From Muricoccus nepalensis (GTDB lineage Bacteria; Pseudomonadota; Alphaproteobacteria; Acetobacterales; Acetobacteraceae), in the NCBI RefSeq assembly GCF_006438825.1, contig NZ_RCZP01000006.1, forward strand, positions 16,876 to 80,875: a stretch of DNA of 64,000 nucleotides, in the 5' to 3' direction. Both the position numbers and the translations under genes were made by a program. Under the pieces are notes generated by a model. The model was not told the DNA's origin. It saw only the letters and a program-made list of their open reading frames with translations, and ran no database searches. Shown here in pieces: positions 33,946-44,026 of the stretch (within the stretch, counting starts at the first letter, position 1; each line of letters opens with the position of its first letter).

Positions 33946-36936
33946 GTGAGGCTCTACGAGATTCCCGCGCACCGCCCCTTCCTCGACGACCTCGCCCACG
34001 GCGTGCTCGCCATGGTCGAGGGCATGGAGGACCCGGCGGCGCTCGCCCGCACCACCATCCTCCTGCCCACCCGCCGCGCCGCGCGCAGCCTCCGCGAGTC
34101 CTTCCTTCGCGCCTCCGGCCGGCAGGCCCTGCTGCTGCCCCGCCTGCGCGCCCTCGCCGGCCTCTCCACCGAGGACGCGGAGGAGCTGTCGCTCCCCACC
34201 CTCCTCGACGAGCCGCCCCCGGTGGACGCCGCCCGCCGCCTCGCCGTGCTGGCCGAGGTGGTGATGAAGCTGCCGCCCCATCTCGGCGGCCCGAGCAACC
34301 CCGACCAGGCCTGGCGCCTCGCCCTCGAGCTCGCGACGCTGCTCGACGAGATGGCGCTGGAGGGCTGCGACCCCGCGGGCATCCCGGACCTCGTCACCGG
34401 CGAGCTCGCGACGCACTGGAAGATCACCCACGAGTTCCTCGGCGCCGCCATCAACTACTGGCACGCCTGGCTGGACGAGCAGGGCCTCGCCGACATCGGC
34501 GCCCGCCGCGTCGCGGCGCTGCGCGCCCAGGCCCGCGCCTGGCGCGACAACCCGCCGCGCGACCCCATCATCGCCGCCGGCATCGGCATCGGCGGCACCA
34601 TCCCGGCCGCGACCGACCTGCTCCGCCAGATCGCCCGCATGGACCGCGGCGCCGTTGTCCTGCACGGCGCCGGCGAGGAGCTGTCGCCCGAGCTGTGGGA
34701 GGTGCTGCGCGAGGCGAACAGCCACCCGCTGAACGGCACCGCCCGCCTGCTGCGCGGCCTCGACGCCACCGCCGACGACCTCCGCCCCTGGCCCTACCGC
34801 GCGCCCGACGCCCCCGCGCCGAACGAGGCCCGCGCCGCCCTCCTCGCCCGCGCGCTGCGGCCGGAGGAGGGCATCGCCTGCTGGCAGGAGCGCGAGCCCG
34901 AGCGCTGGCGCCCCGCCCTCTCCGGCCTCGACGTGCTCATCGCGCCGGACGAGGCCGGCGAGGCCGCCGCCATCGCCCTCCTGCTGCGGGAAGCGCTCGA
35001 GACCCCCGGCGCCCGCGCGGCGCTGGTGACGCCCGACCGCGACCTCGCCCGCCGCGTCTCGGTGGAGCTTCTCCGCCACGGCATCCTCGCCGATGACTCC
35101 GCGGGCCAGCCGCTCGGCATGACGCCGGCCGGCGCCTTCCTCCGCCTCCTCGGCCGCATGGTGGAGGAGGGCTTCGCCCCCGTCGCCCTCCTCTCCCTCC
35201 TCAAGCACCCGCTCTGCGCCGGCGGCATGGCGCGCTCGGACTGGATGCGGGCGGTGCGCGAGCTGGAGCGATACGCGCTGCGCGGCCCCCGCCCCGGCGC
35301 CGGGCTGGAGGGGCTGCGCCGCGCCGCCGAGGCCATCCGCCACGAGGAGCCCCGCGCCCGCGTGCGCGCCATGCTCGACGCGCTGGAGGCCGCGCTCGGC
35401 AACTTCCGCGCGCTGGATCGTGAGGTTCGCCCGCCCGCCGACCTGCTCGCCGACCACCTCGCCGCCGCCGAGGCCCTCGCCTCCACCGACGAGCGCCCGG
35501 GGGGCCTGCGCCTCTATTCCGGCGAGGAGGGCGAGCCGCTGGCCGTCCACCTCGCGGGGCTCGAGCCCGCCATGCGCGCCCTGCCGCCGCTCGAGGCCGC
35601 CGCCTGGCCGTCGCTCTTCGACGCGCTGCTCGAAGGCCCGCTCGCGCCCGGCGTGCGCACCATGCGCGGGCGGAAGGGCGGCTCGCACCCCCGCGTGCAA
35701 ATCCTCGGCCTGCTGGAGGCGCGGCTGCAGTCCTTCGACCGCGTCGTGCTCGGCGCGCTGGAGGAGAGCGTCTGGCCGATCGCGACCGACCCCGGCGCCT
35801 GGATGAGCCGCCCGATGCGCACCGCCTTCGGCCTGCCCGCGCCCGAGGCCCGCATCGGCCGCGTCTGCGCGGACTTCCTTCTCTCCGCCCTCGCCGCCCC
35901 GCGCGCGACCCTGTCCCGCGCCCGCAAGCGCGGGGGATCGCCGACCGTGGCCGCGCGCTGGCTGACGCGGCTCGACACCTTCCTCAACGGCCAGGGCCTG
36001 GGCGGACTGGAGACCTCGCCCGCGACCGGCTGGGCCGGGCTGCTCGACATGCCCGAGGTCGCGCGCCCCTGCGCCCGCCCGGCGCCCGCGCCCCCCGCGA
36101 CGCTGCGCCCGCGCAAGATCGGCGTGACGGATGTCTGGCTGCTGAAGGCCGATCCCTACGCCTGGTACGCCAAGCGCGTCCTCCGCCTCCGCCCGCTCGA
36201 CGACCTCGACGCCGAGGCGGACGCGGCCGAGTACGGCAACATCGTTCACCACATGGTCTCGCAGTGGCTCACCCTCTGCGACGGCGACCCGCACTGCACC
36301 AAGGCGGTGGAGCACTTCGCCGCGGCCACCGAGCACGCGCTGGCCGAGTACGCCCCGCGCCCCGGCCTCGTCGCCTACTGGCGCCCGCGCCTCGCGCGCA
36401 TCGCGGAGTTCGTGCTCGAGACCGAGCGCGGCCGCCGCGACGTCGCGGAGCGCCACGCCGAGATCACCGGCGGCATCGAGCTTCCCTGCGGCGTGCGCCT
36501 CGAAGGCCGCGCGGACCGCGTGGACCGCCGCGCCGACGGCAGCCTCGTCCTCATCGACCTCAAGACCGGCGCGCCCCCGAGCAACGCCGAGATGGCCGAC
36601 GGCCGCGCGCCGCAGATGCCGCTCGAGGCCGCCATCGCCGCGCGCGGCGGCTTCGCCGGCATCCCCGCCGCCGAGGTCTCCTCCCTCGAGCACTGGCACG
36701 TCTCGGGCGGCTACGAGGCCGGCACCGTCGCCCCCTTCCGCCCGAAGGAGGCCACCCTGCCCGAGGTGAGCGAGGCCGCCTTCGAGGCGCTGGACGCGCT
36801 CGCCCGCGACTTCCTGCTCGGCGACCGCCCCTTCCTGGCCCGCCCGCACCCGGCGCGCGCGCCCAAGGGAGAGGACTACGACCACCTGTCGCGCTTCGAC
36901 GAATGGGGCGGCGCGGGCGAAGGGGATGCCGCTTGA
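33946..36936 (+). CDS. addB: Double-strand break repair protein AddB
   Basis: The 996-residue AddB starts with GTG (MRLYEIPAHRPFLDDLAHGV). An inactivated helicase-like part carries TTILLPTRRAARSLRE and QILGLLEARLQSFDRVVLGA. A C-terminal PD-(D/E)xK nuclease contains GRADRVDRRADGSLVLIDLK. The ADPYAWYAKRVLRLRPLD block precedes it. AddB with AddA resects DNA ends for RecA loading. Its TGA overlaps the addA TTG. No Fe-S Cys pattern of the Bacillus type was recognised. Confidence 0.94.
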   Translation: MRLYEIPAHRPFLDDLAHGVLAMVEGMEDPAALARTTILLPTRRAARSLRESFLRASGRQALLLPRLRALAGLSTEDAEELSLPTLLDEPPPVDAARRLAVLAEVVMKLPPHLGGPSNPDQAWRLALELATLLDEMALEGCDPAGIPDLVTGELATHWKITHEFLGAAINYWHAWLDEQGLADIGARRVAALRAQARAWRDNPPRDPIIAAGIGIGGTIPAATDLLRQIARMDRGAVVLHGAGEELSPELWEVLREANSHPLNGTARLLRGLDATADDLRPWPYRAPDAPAPNEARAALLARALRPEEGIACWQEREPERWRPALSGLDVLIAPDEAGEAAAIALLLREALETPGARAALVTPDRDLARRVSVELLRHGILADDSAGQPLGMTPAGAFLRLLGRMVEEGFAPVALLSLLKHPLCAGGMARSDWMRAVRELERYALRGPRPGAGLEGLRRAAEAIRHEEPRARVRAMLDALEAALGNFRALDREVRPPADLLADHLAAAEALASTDERPGGLRLYSGEEGEPLAVHLAGLEPAMRALPPLEAAAWPSLFDALLEGPLAPGVRTMRGRKGGSHPRVQILGLLEARLQSFDRVVLGALEESVWPIATDPGAWMSRPMRTAFGLPAPEARIGRVCADFLLSALAAPRATLSRARKRGGSPTVAARWLTRLDTFLNGQGLGGLETSPATGWAGLLDMPEVARPCARPAPAPPATLRPRKIGVTDVWLLKADPYAWYAKRVLRLRPLDDLDAEADAAEYGNIVHHMVSQWLTLCDGDPHCTKAVEHFAAATEHALAEYAPRPGLVAYWRPRLARIAEFVLETERGRRDVAERHAEITGGIELPCGVRLEGRADRVDRRADGSLVLIDLKTGAPPSNAEMADGRAPQMPLEAAIAARGGFAGIPAAEVSSLEHWHVSGGYEAGTVAPFRPKEATLPEVSEAAFEALDALARDFLLGDRPFLARPHPARAPKGEDYDHLSRFDEWGGAGEGDAA

Positions 36937-39900
36937 ACGAGGCCCTCTCGGCGCGCACGCGCGCCTTCTACGCGCAGCAGGTCGCGTCCAACCCCCGCAT
37001 CTCCGCCTGGGTGGGCGCCTCCGCCGGCTCGGGCAAGACGAAGGTGCTGACCGACCGCGTGCTGCGCCTGCTGCTGCGCGAGGACACGCAGCCCGGCCGC
37101 ATCCTCTGCCTCACCTTCACCAAGGCGGCGGCGGCCGAGATGGCGACCCGCCTCGCGCTCCGCCTCGGCCAATGGTCGATGATGCCGGAGGACGAGCTTC
37201 GCGCGGCGCTCGAGAACCTGACGGGCCAGCCGCCGATCCGCGCCGAGATCGAGACCGCGCGCCGCCTCTTCTGCCGCGTGCTGGAGCAGCCCGGCGGCAT
37301 GCGGATCGCGACCATCCACGCCTTCTGCCAGTCGCTCCTCCGCAGCTTCCCGCTCGAGGCCCGGCTGCCCCCCGCCTTCACCCTGCTGGAGGAGGCGGAC
37401 AGCGCGACGCTGCTGGCCGAGGCGCGCGAGGCGGCGCTCGCCGGCCGCTCCATCCCCGAGGAGGCGCTGGCCGGCCTCGCCCGCCTCGTCTCCGCCGACA
37501 GCCTGGCCAAGTCGCTCCGCGAGCTCGTGGCCAAGCGCGAGCGCCTGCGCCCGCTGCTTGACCGCGTGGACGGCCACCTTAGCGCGCTCCGCGAATGCCT
37601 CGGCCTGCCCGACGGCGAGGACGAGGGCGCGCTCCCCGCCCAGGTCGTCACCCCGCCGCCCGCCTTCCGCGACGCGCTCCAGACCCTGCTGCAGCACAAG
37701 AACAAGGTCCCGCGCGAGGCCGCCTCCACGCTGCTCGCCATCCTCTCCGAGCCCGACCACGCGCGCCCCTCCCGCTGGGAATCCTGGCGCGAGGCGCTCT
37801 TCACCCAGAAGGGCGACCCGCGCGCCGCCCTGATGAAGGAGGACGCGCTCGCCGCCGAGATCGCGCGCGTGGAGGCCATCCTCGCGCGCCAGTCCGCGCA
37901 CCGCCTGCTGGGCGCGACCGGTGCGCTGCTCTCGGCCGCGCGCCCCGTGCTCGACGACTACCGCGCCCGCAAGGAGCGCCGCGGCGCGCTCGACTTCGAC
38001 GACCTCATCCACCGCGCGCAGGCCCTGCTGCGCGACCCCGGCTCCGCCTGGGTGCTGTTCAAGCTCGACGGCGGCCTCGACCACCTTCTCCTCGACGAGG
38101 CGCAGGACACGAACCCCGCGCAATGGGGCATCGCCCAGGCGCTGGCGGAGGAATTCTTCGCCGGCACCGGCACGCGCGAGCCCGGCGACCGCACGCTGTT
38201 TGTCGTGGGCGACGAGAAGCAGAGCATCTTCGGCTTCCAGGGCGCCGACGCCCGCGGCTTCGCCGAGTGGGAGACGCGCTTCGACGCCCAGGTGCGGCGC
38301 GGCGGCGCCACCTTCGAGCGCGTGCCGCTCACCGTCTCCTTCCGCTCCTGCGCGCCCGTCCTCTCCCTCGTGGACCACGTCTTCGCCGACGGCGAGGCGC
38401 GGCGCGGCGTGGTGCGCGAGGGCGCGACGCTCGAGCACTCCGCCGACCGCGCGGGCCACGCCGGGCGCGTCGAGATCTGGCCGCTGCTCGAGCGCCAGGA
38501 GGCGAGCGCGGCCGAGCCCTGGATCGTGCCCCGCGACCCCATCGCCGCGCAGGACTCCGAGGCGCTGCTCGCCGAGGCCATCGCCGCCCGCATCGGCACG
38601 ATGATCCGCGAGGAGACGCTGCCCGCCCGCGGCGACCGCCCGATCCGCCCGGGCGACGTCATGGTCCTCGTCCGCCGCCGCACGCGGCTGATCGAGCTCC
38701 TCGTGCGCCAGCTCAAGCAGCGCGGCATCCCCGTCGGCGGCGTGGACCGCATGACGCTCGTCGAGCAGATCGCGGTGCGCGACATGCTCGCCCTCTGCGA
38801 CACGCTGCTGCTGCCCGAGGACGACCTCGCCCTCGCCTCGCTCCTCAAGTCGCCGCTCGTCGGCCTCTCGGAGGAGGACCTCTTCGCCCTCGCCCACGGG
38901 CGGGAGGGCCCGCTCTGGCACGTCTTCATCAAGCAGCGCGGCGACGCGACGCCGGTCGGCCGCGCCGCGACCTGGATCGGCGACCTCGCCGACCGCGCCG
39001 ACAACATCACCCCTCACGCCCTGCTGAGCGAGGTGCTGGGCGAGCACGAGGGGCGCGCGCGTCTCCTCGCCCGCCTCGGCGCCGAGGCCGCGGAGGCGCT
39101 CGACGAGCTCCTCTCCGCCGCGCTCCGCCACGAGAACCGCCACGCGCCGTCGCTGCAGGGCTTCGTGCAGTGGCTCCGCCGCGGCGGCGCCGAGGTGAAG
39201 CGCGAGATGGAGAACGCGGCCGACGCCGTGCGCATCATGACCGCCCACGGCTCGAAGGGGCTGCAGGCGCCGGTCGTCATCATCCCCGACATCGGCCGCG
39301 GCGGCGCGCGCGACACGCTGCTCTGGGCCGGCGGCGGCCGCGCCGGGGCCAACGCGCCCGAGGTCCCCCTCTGGGCCCCGCGCCGCGAGTTCCAGGCGGC
39401 CTCCTGGACCCAGGCCCGCGACGCCCGCGCCAACGCCGACGCGGAGGAGGAGAACCGCCTTCTCTACGTCGCCCTCACCCGCGCGGAGGACCGGCTCCTC
39501 GTCTGCGGCCTGGCCCCCGCCCGCGCGCCGGCGCACCCGAGCTGGCACGCCCTGGTGAAGGACGGATTCTTCCGCGGGCACGACGCCGGCCGCCCCGGCT
39601 TCGCCCGCGTGCCCTTCGACCCCACCGCGCTGGGCCTGCCTGCCGGCTGCGGCTTCGGCGAGGAGGGCTGGGAGATCACCACCCCCCAGGAGGCGCCGCC
39701 CAGGCCCGACCCCGCCGTGCTGCGCGCCGAGGCCGCCATCCTCCCCGCCTGGGCCACGGTGAAGGCCGACCCGGAGGCGAGCGAGGACCCCGTCGCCCCC
39801 TCGCGCCTCGAGGGCGAGGCCGAGACCCCCGCCGCCGCGCCGCACGGCGTGGCCGACCCCGGCGGCCGCCGCTTCCGCCGCGGCCTGCTCATCCACGGCC

Positions 39901-40376
39901 TGCTCCAGCACCTGCCCGAGCACGAGGAATCCGCCTGGGAGGGCCTCGCCCGCCGCCACCTCGCCCGCCCCGGCCACGGCCTGGGCCCCGAGGAGCAGGA
40001 AGCCACGCTCGCCGAGACGCTGGCGGTGCTGCGCCACCCCGCCCTGGCCGGCGCCTTCGCCCCCGGCAGCCTCGCCGAGGCGCCGCTGGCCGGCGTGGTG
40101 GACGGCATCCCCATCGCGGGCCAGGTGGACCGCCTGCTGGTCGCGCCCGACCGCATCCTCGTCCTCGACTACAAGACCAACCGGCCGCCGCCCTCGGAGA
40201 TCTCGGCCGTGCCCCCCGCCTATCTCCGCCAGATGGCCGCCTACCGCGCCGTGCTCCGCGCCGCCTGGCCGGAGCGGCCGGTGGAGTGCGCCCTCGTCTG
40301 GACCTGGTCGGGCCACGTCATGCCGCTGCCCGACGCGGCGCTGGACCCCCACGCGCCCGGCGCCCCCCGGGGGTAG
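36933..40376 (+). CDS. addA: Double-strand break repair helicase AddA
   Basis: The 1147-residue UvrD-like helicase/nuclease has Walker A in WVGASAGSGKTKVLTDRVLR, motif Ia LCLTFTKAAAAEMATR, motif II (LLLDEAQDTNPAQW), motif III VVGDEKQSIFGFQGAD, motifs V-VI with AHGSKGL and YVALTRAEDRLL, and a C-terminal nuclease with VLDYKTNRPP. TTG at 36933 is the only start fitting the N-terminus and overlaps the addB stop (TTGA); AGGGGATG lies upstream. It unwinds and cuts at broken ends. Confidence 0.95.
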   Translation: MNEALSARTRAFYAQQVASNPRISAWVGASAGSGKTKVLTDRVLRLLLREDTQPGRILCLTFTKAAAAEMATRLALRLGQWSMMPEDELRAALENLTGQPPIRAEIETARRLFCRVLEQPGGMRIATIHAFCQSLLRSFPLEARLPPAFTLLEEADSATLLAEAREAALAGRSIPEEALAGLARLVSADSLAKSLRELVAKRERLRPLLDRVDGHLSALRECLGLPDGEDEGALPAQVVTPPPAFRDALQTLLQHKNKVPREAASTLLAILSEPDHARPSRWESWREALFTQKGDPRAALMKEDALAAEIARVEAILARQSAHRLLGATGALLSAARPVLDDYRARKERRGALDFDDLIHRAQALLRDPGSAWVLFKLDGGLDHLLLDEAQDTNPAQWGIAQALAEEFFAGTGTREPGDRTLFVVGDEKQSIFGFQGADARGFAEWETRFDAQVRRGGATFERVPLTVSFRSCAPVLSLVDHVFADGEARRGVVREGATLEHSADRAGHAGRVEIWPLLERQEASAAEPWIVPRDPIAAQDSEALLAEAIAARIGTMIREETLPARGDRPIRPGDVMVLVRRRTRLIELLVRQLKQRGIPVGGVDRMTLVEQIAVRDMLALCDTLLLPEDDLALASLLKSPLVGLSEEDLFALAHGREGPLWHVFIKQRGDATPVGRAATWIGDLADRADNITPHALLSEVLGEHEGRARLLARLGAEAAEALDELLSAALRHENRHAPSLQGFVQWLRRGGAEVKREMENAADAVRIMTAHGSKGLQAPVVIIPDIGRGGARDTLLWAGGGRAGANAPEVPLWAPRREFQAASWTQARDARANADAEEENRLLYVALTRAEDRLLVCGLAPARAPAHPSWHALVKDGFFRGHDAGRPGFARVPFDPTALGLPAGCGFGEEGWEITTPQEAPPRPDPAVLRAEAAILPAWATVKADPEASEDPVAPSRLEGEAETPAAAPHGVADPGGRRFRRGLLIHGLLQHLPEHEESAWEGLARRHLARPGHGLGPEEQEATLAETLAVLRHPALAGAFAPGSLAEAPLAGVVDGIPIAGQVDRLLVAPDRILVLDYKTNRPPPSEISAVPPAYLRQMAAYRAVLRAAWPERPVECALVWTWSGHVMPLPDAALDPHAPGAPRG

Positions 40377-40506
40377 CGCGGGTGCCTCCATCCACGGGAC
40401 GAATAGGGACTATCCACGCCCCGCGGTGGAAGAGGCGAGAGGAGGGGCGCATATCCCTCCCCGAGACGACGATATGGTTCGCCGCCATCCACCCAGGATA
40501 TACGCG

Positions 40507-40758
40507 ATGTCCCGCTTCAGCTTTTCCCAGGCCCTCCGCACCCTCGGCCTCGCCGCGGTCGCCGTGAGCCCCCTCGTCGCCGGCAGCGCCTTCGCCGACG
40601 GCTTCGACGGCCTCGGCCCCAGCGCCTACCCCGCCTGGACGCAGACCACGAGCCGCACCCCGCTGGCCGCCCGCAACAACGCCTCGCCCCTCAGCAACCC
40701 CCAGCAGGCTTTCCTCCTGCGCAGCGGCGCGACGGGCGGCGAGGGCCAGGGTTCCTGA
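40507..40758 (+). CDS. Small exported hypothetical protein, 83 aa
   Basis: ATG at 40507 gives MSRFSFSQALRTLGLAAVAV, a signal peptide with a likely cleavage after VAGSAFA. The mature 52 residues (DGFDGLGPSAYPAWTQTTSR...) are Ser/Asn/Pro-rich and probably disordered. AGGATATACGCG precedes the ATG. No family recognised; it lies 130 bp after addA and is followed by a hairpin. Confidence 0.65.
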   Translation: MSRFSFSQALRTLGLAAVAVSPLVAGSAFADGFDGLGPSAYPAWTQTTSRTPLAARNNASPLSNPQQAFLLRSGATGGEGQGS

Positions 40759-40781
40759 CCCCACCCAGCCTGGCCGGCGAT

Positions 40782-40820
40782 GGAAGGGGGGCTGCCGGCA
40801 CGCCCGGCGGCCCCCTTTCC
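40782..40820 (+). terminator. GC-rich hairpin after small exported-protein gene
   Basis: GGAAGGGGGGC and GCCCCCTTTCC pair (one mismatch or bulge) around a loop that itself contains TGCCGGC-ACG-CCCGGCG. It lies 24 bp after the stop at 40758 and precedes the Bug-receptor transcription unit. Confidence 0.5.
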
Positions 40821-40930
40821 GCGTTCCGCCCCCGGCAAGCCCCCGCGCAGGGGACCGCTAGGCCCGCGTAACGGCCGGGGCTAACCTCCGCCAAACCGCC
40901 GGCCGCGAGGCCGCCGCAGGAGGAACGCCC

Positions 40931-41905
40931 ATGCTCAACCGACGCCACCTCGGCGCCGCCAGCCTCGCGCTCGCGGCGCTCCGCGCGCCCCTCGCCCGCG
41001 CGCAGGGCACCTACCCGGAGCGCCCCGTCACCCTCGTCGTCCCCTGGGCCGCCGGCGGCTCGACCGACGCGGTGGCGCGCATCCTCGCCGCCCGCCTCTC
41101 GCAGGACACCGGCAAGTCCTTCGTCATCGACAACCGCGCCGGCGCCAACGGCACCATCGGCTTCGCCTCCGTCGCCCGCGCGCGGCCGGACGGCTACACG
41201 CTGCTGGTCGGCACCATCAGCACCTACGCGATGGCGCCGCACCTCTACCAGCTCACCTACGACAACGACCGCGCCTTCACCGGCGTCGGCCTCATCGCCG
41301 CCCAGCCGATGATCCTCGTGGTGCCGAAGAACTCCCCCGCCCGCACGCTGGCGGAGTTCGTGGCGATGGCCAAGCGCCCCGGCGCCAACCTCACCTACGC
41401 CAATTCCGGCACGGGCAGCTCGACCCACCTCGCGACGGAGCTGTTCCTCCAGGCCGCCGGCCTCACCATGGGCGACGTCGGCTACCGCGCCGGCGCCCAG
41501 GCCGTGCAGGGCACGCTGCAGGGGGAGGTCTCGATGGTCATCCAGGCCGCCTCCGGCCTGCTGCCCCTCATCCAGTCCGGCGAGCTGCGCGCGCTCGCCA
41601 TCTCGTCGCGCGAGCGCAGCCCCATCGCGCCGGAGATCCCGACCTTCCGGGAGCAGGGCTTCCCCGATTACGAGGCGGTGGAGCACATCGCCGTCCTCGC
41701 GCCCGCCGGCACCCCGGCCCCCATCGTCGCCCGCGTGAACGAGATGATGCGCGCCGCCATGACCGCCCCCGAGACGCGCGAGCGCCTGGCCGCCCTCGCG
41801 GTCACGCCCGAGACCCAGCGCCCCGAGGAATGGGCCGCCTACAACGACGCCGAGAACCGCAAGTGGGGCGAGGTCATCCGCTCGCGCGACATCAAGGTGC
41901 AGTAG
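40931..41905 (+). CDS. Bug-family tripartite tricarboxylate transporter receptor (TctC-like)
   Basis: The 324-residue periplasmic protein begins with an export signal (MLNRRHLGAASLALAALRAP, one RR pair) and the Bug signature YPERPVTLVVPWAAGGSTDA followed by RILAARLSQDTGKSFVIDNR. It ends KWGEVIRSRDIKVQ, the family tail. Such receptors bind carboxylates for TctAB, but no TctAB genes lie here, which is typical for the many orphan Bug proteins of these bacteria. GCAGGAGGAACGCCC precedes the ATG. Confidence 0.93.
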   Translation: MLNRRHLGAASLALAALRAPLARAQGTYPERPVTLVVPWAAGGSTDAVARILAARLSQDTGKSFVIDNRAGANGTIGFASVARARPDGYTLLVGTISTYAMAPHLYQLTYDNDRAFTGVGLIAAQPMILVVPKNSPARTLAEFVAMAKRPGANLTYANSGTGSSTHLATELFLQAAGLTMGDVGYRAGAQAVQGTLQGEVSMVIQAASGLLPLIQSGELRALAISSRERSPIAPEIPTFREQGFPDYEAVEHIAVLAPAGTPAPIVARVNEMMRAAMTAPETRERLAALAVTPETQRPEEWAAYNDAENRKWGEVIRSRDIKVQ

Positions 41906-41917
41906 CGCTCGCCGCCC

Positions 41918-43933
41918 TCAGGCCGCCAGGAGGGGGCGCTCGGCGATGGCGTCGAGCGCCCGGCCGATGCCGGCCAGCGCCTCCGGGTCCTGGCGGAAGG
42001 AGAGGGCGAGCACGCCGTCCCGGCCGCCCACGGCCCGGGCCGGCACGGGCTCCCCGCCCCCCGGCAGCCCGACCAGGATCTCCGCGCCGACGTCGCAGGG
42101 CCAGGCGCACTCGATCGCGGCGCCGCCGAAGGAGATGTCGACGATCCGGCCCTCCGCCGCCCCGTGGACCTCGCAGCGCAGCCGCGCCCGCGCGTCCCGC
42201 CCGGGCACGCGCTCGTAGCGCCGGCGCTCGCCGCTCCGCTCCCCGTTGCGCATGGCGGCGAGGAAGTGGTCCACCTCCTCGCGCAGGGTCCCCGTCAGCC
42301 GCGCGACCCCCTCGGCGGTGCGGCGCACGACTTGGTTCGCCTCACCCGACCGCTCGGCCGCGCCCGCCGCGCCGCGCATCGCGCGGGTGGACGTCTCGGT
42401 GGAGGCGGCCACGCCGTGGACCCGCTGCGCGATCTCGCGCGTCGCGGCGCCCTGCTCCTCCACCGCCGCGGCGATGGCGGTCGCGACCTCGCTGACCTCG
42501 CCGATCGCCTCGGCCACGCCCCGCACGGCCCCGACCGCGGCCTCGGTCGCGGACTGGATGGCGGCGACCTGCTCGGCGATCCGCCCCGTCGCGGCCGCGG
42601 TCTCCGCCGCCAGCCCCTTCACCTCGCCCGCCACCACGGCGAAGCCCCGCCCGGCCTCGCCAGCCCGCGCCGCCTCGATCGTCGCGTTCAGCGCCAGCAG
42701 GTTCGTCTGCCCGGCGATGTCACTGATCAGCCGCACCACCTCCCCGATCCGCGAGGCGGCCTCCGCCAGCCCCTGCACCGTGCCGTCGGTGGCGCGCGCC
42801 TGCCCCGCCGCGCGCTCGGCCGTGCGCGCCGCCTGGGCCACCTGGCGCGAAATCTCGGCGATGCTGGCCGTCAGCTCCTCGGTCGCCGCCGCGGCGGCGT
42901 TCAGCCCGCCGGAGGCCCCCTCGGCCTCGCCGACGGTGGCCTCCATCTCGGCGTGGGTCGCGCGCGCCGCCTCCGCCACCTCCGCCGCCGTGCCCCGCAC
43001 CCCGTCCGCGGCGGTGCCGAGCTTGACCAGCACGCCCGAGACGGCGGTGCCGAAGTCCTGGGTCAGCCGGTCCATCGCGGCCTGCCGCCGGTCGCGCGCC
43101 GCGTTGTTCGCGGCCGAGGCGGCCTCGAGCGAGGCGTTGCGCTGCAGCGCCACCCGGAAGGCCGCCGCGGCCGCGGCGATGCCGCCGACCTCCCCGGGGC
43201 CGGGCGGCGGCAGCGGCGTGCCGTGCAGCCGCCCCTCCGCCATCTCGCCCAGCGCGGCCGTCAGGCGGCGCAGCGGCCGCACCACGCTCCTCTGCATCAG
43301 CGCGAGGGCGAGGCCGACCACGAGCACCACCGCCAGCGCGGTCCCGGCGAGGAGGCGCACGGCCAGCCGGTCCCCGTCGGCGTTGATCTCGCCTCGCTGC
43401 GCCTCCGTCGCGGCGGCGACCAGGGGCGGCAGCGCGTCCAGCGCGTCGGTGAAGCGGGTGCGGGCGCTCCGGTTGGCGTCGTTGTTGCCGAGCCGGTTCG
43501 CGGCCTGGGGACCCTCCTCCACCCCGGCCCGCGCGAGCTCCGTCCGCAGCGCCACGAAGTCGCGCAGCGGCTGCTCCAGCCGCGCGCCGGCCTCCGCCGC
43601 GCCCGGCGGCAGGATCGGGCGCAGGGCGGCCCAGCTCGCCTCCATGTCGGCGAGGTGCCCGCGCAGCCGCTCGGCGAAGGTCGCGGCCTGCCGGGCGTCG
43701 TTCGCGATGTAGAGGCCGCGGCTCTCCATCACCACCGCGTAGGCGCCGCCGCGCAGCCGCTCCACCAGCGGCAGGCTGCCCTGCGCGCGGGCGAGCGCGT
43801 CCACCGCCTCCGCGTGCCGCCCGGTGCTGACATAGGTCACCGCCGCGCCGGCGAGCGCCACGCCCCCCAGCAGCAGCAGCGCGGCCGCGACTCGAAGGCC
43901 GATGGAGGCGGGAACGAGGCGGGCAAGGCGCAT
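41918..43933 (-). CDS. Chemoreceptor (MCP) with C-terminal PilZ domain
   Basis: The 671-residue protein has a membrane helix at about 10-32, a helical periplasmic sensor region, a second helix (about 195-215), a HAMP domain, and the signalling hairpin with [20 protein letters not shown]. At the C-terminus (about 575-660) a PilZ domain follows, with [16 protein letters not shown] and the [10 protein letters not shown] motif that bind cyclic-di-GMP. Stop is only 13 bp from the convergent Bug-gene stop. The fusion should let c-di-GMP modify taxis signals. Ligand unknown; no che genes nearby. Confidence 0.92.
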   Translation of the reverse strand: MRLARLVPASIGLRVAAALLLLGGVALAGAAVTYVSTGRHAEAVDALARAQGSLPLVERLRGGAYAVVMESRGLYIANDARQAATFAERLRGHLADMEASWAALRPILPPGAAEAGARLEQPLRDFVALRTELARAGVEEGPQAANRLGNNDANRSARTRFTDALDALPPLVAAATEAQRGEINADGDRLAVRLLAGTALAVVLVVGLALALMQRSVVRPLRRLTAALGEMAEGRLHGTPLPPPGPGEVGGIAAAAAAFRVALQRNASLEAASAANNAARDRRQAAMDRLTQDFGTAVSGVLVKLGTAADGVRGTAAEVAEAARATHAEMEATVGEAEGASGGLNAAAAATEELTASIAEISRQVAQAARTAERAAGQARATDGTVQGLAEAASRIGEVVRLISDIAGQTNLLALNATIEAARAGEAGRGFAVVAGEVKGLAAETAAATGRIAEQVAAIQSATEAAVGAVRGVAEAIGEVSEVATAIAAAVEEQGAATREIAQRVHGVAASTETSTRAMRGAAGAAERSGEANQVVRRTAEGVARLTGTLREEVDHFLAAMRNGERSGERRRYERVPGRDARARLRCEVHGAAEGRIVDISFGGAAIECAWPCDVGAEILVGLPGGGEPVPARAVGGRDGVLALSFRQDPEALAGIGRALDAIAERPLLAA

Positions 43934-44026
43934 GAGGCATCAATTCCGTTCGATCTGGAACCAATCCTGCGGGCGCTATGCTTAACCGGGCCTTGCCGGG
44001 GCCCCGGGTTGCCGGATCCCTGGCCC

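Noticed and set aside
33721-36885. 1054-codon minus-strand open frame
   Set aside because: Shadow of addB; no start signal or recognised motifs.
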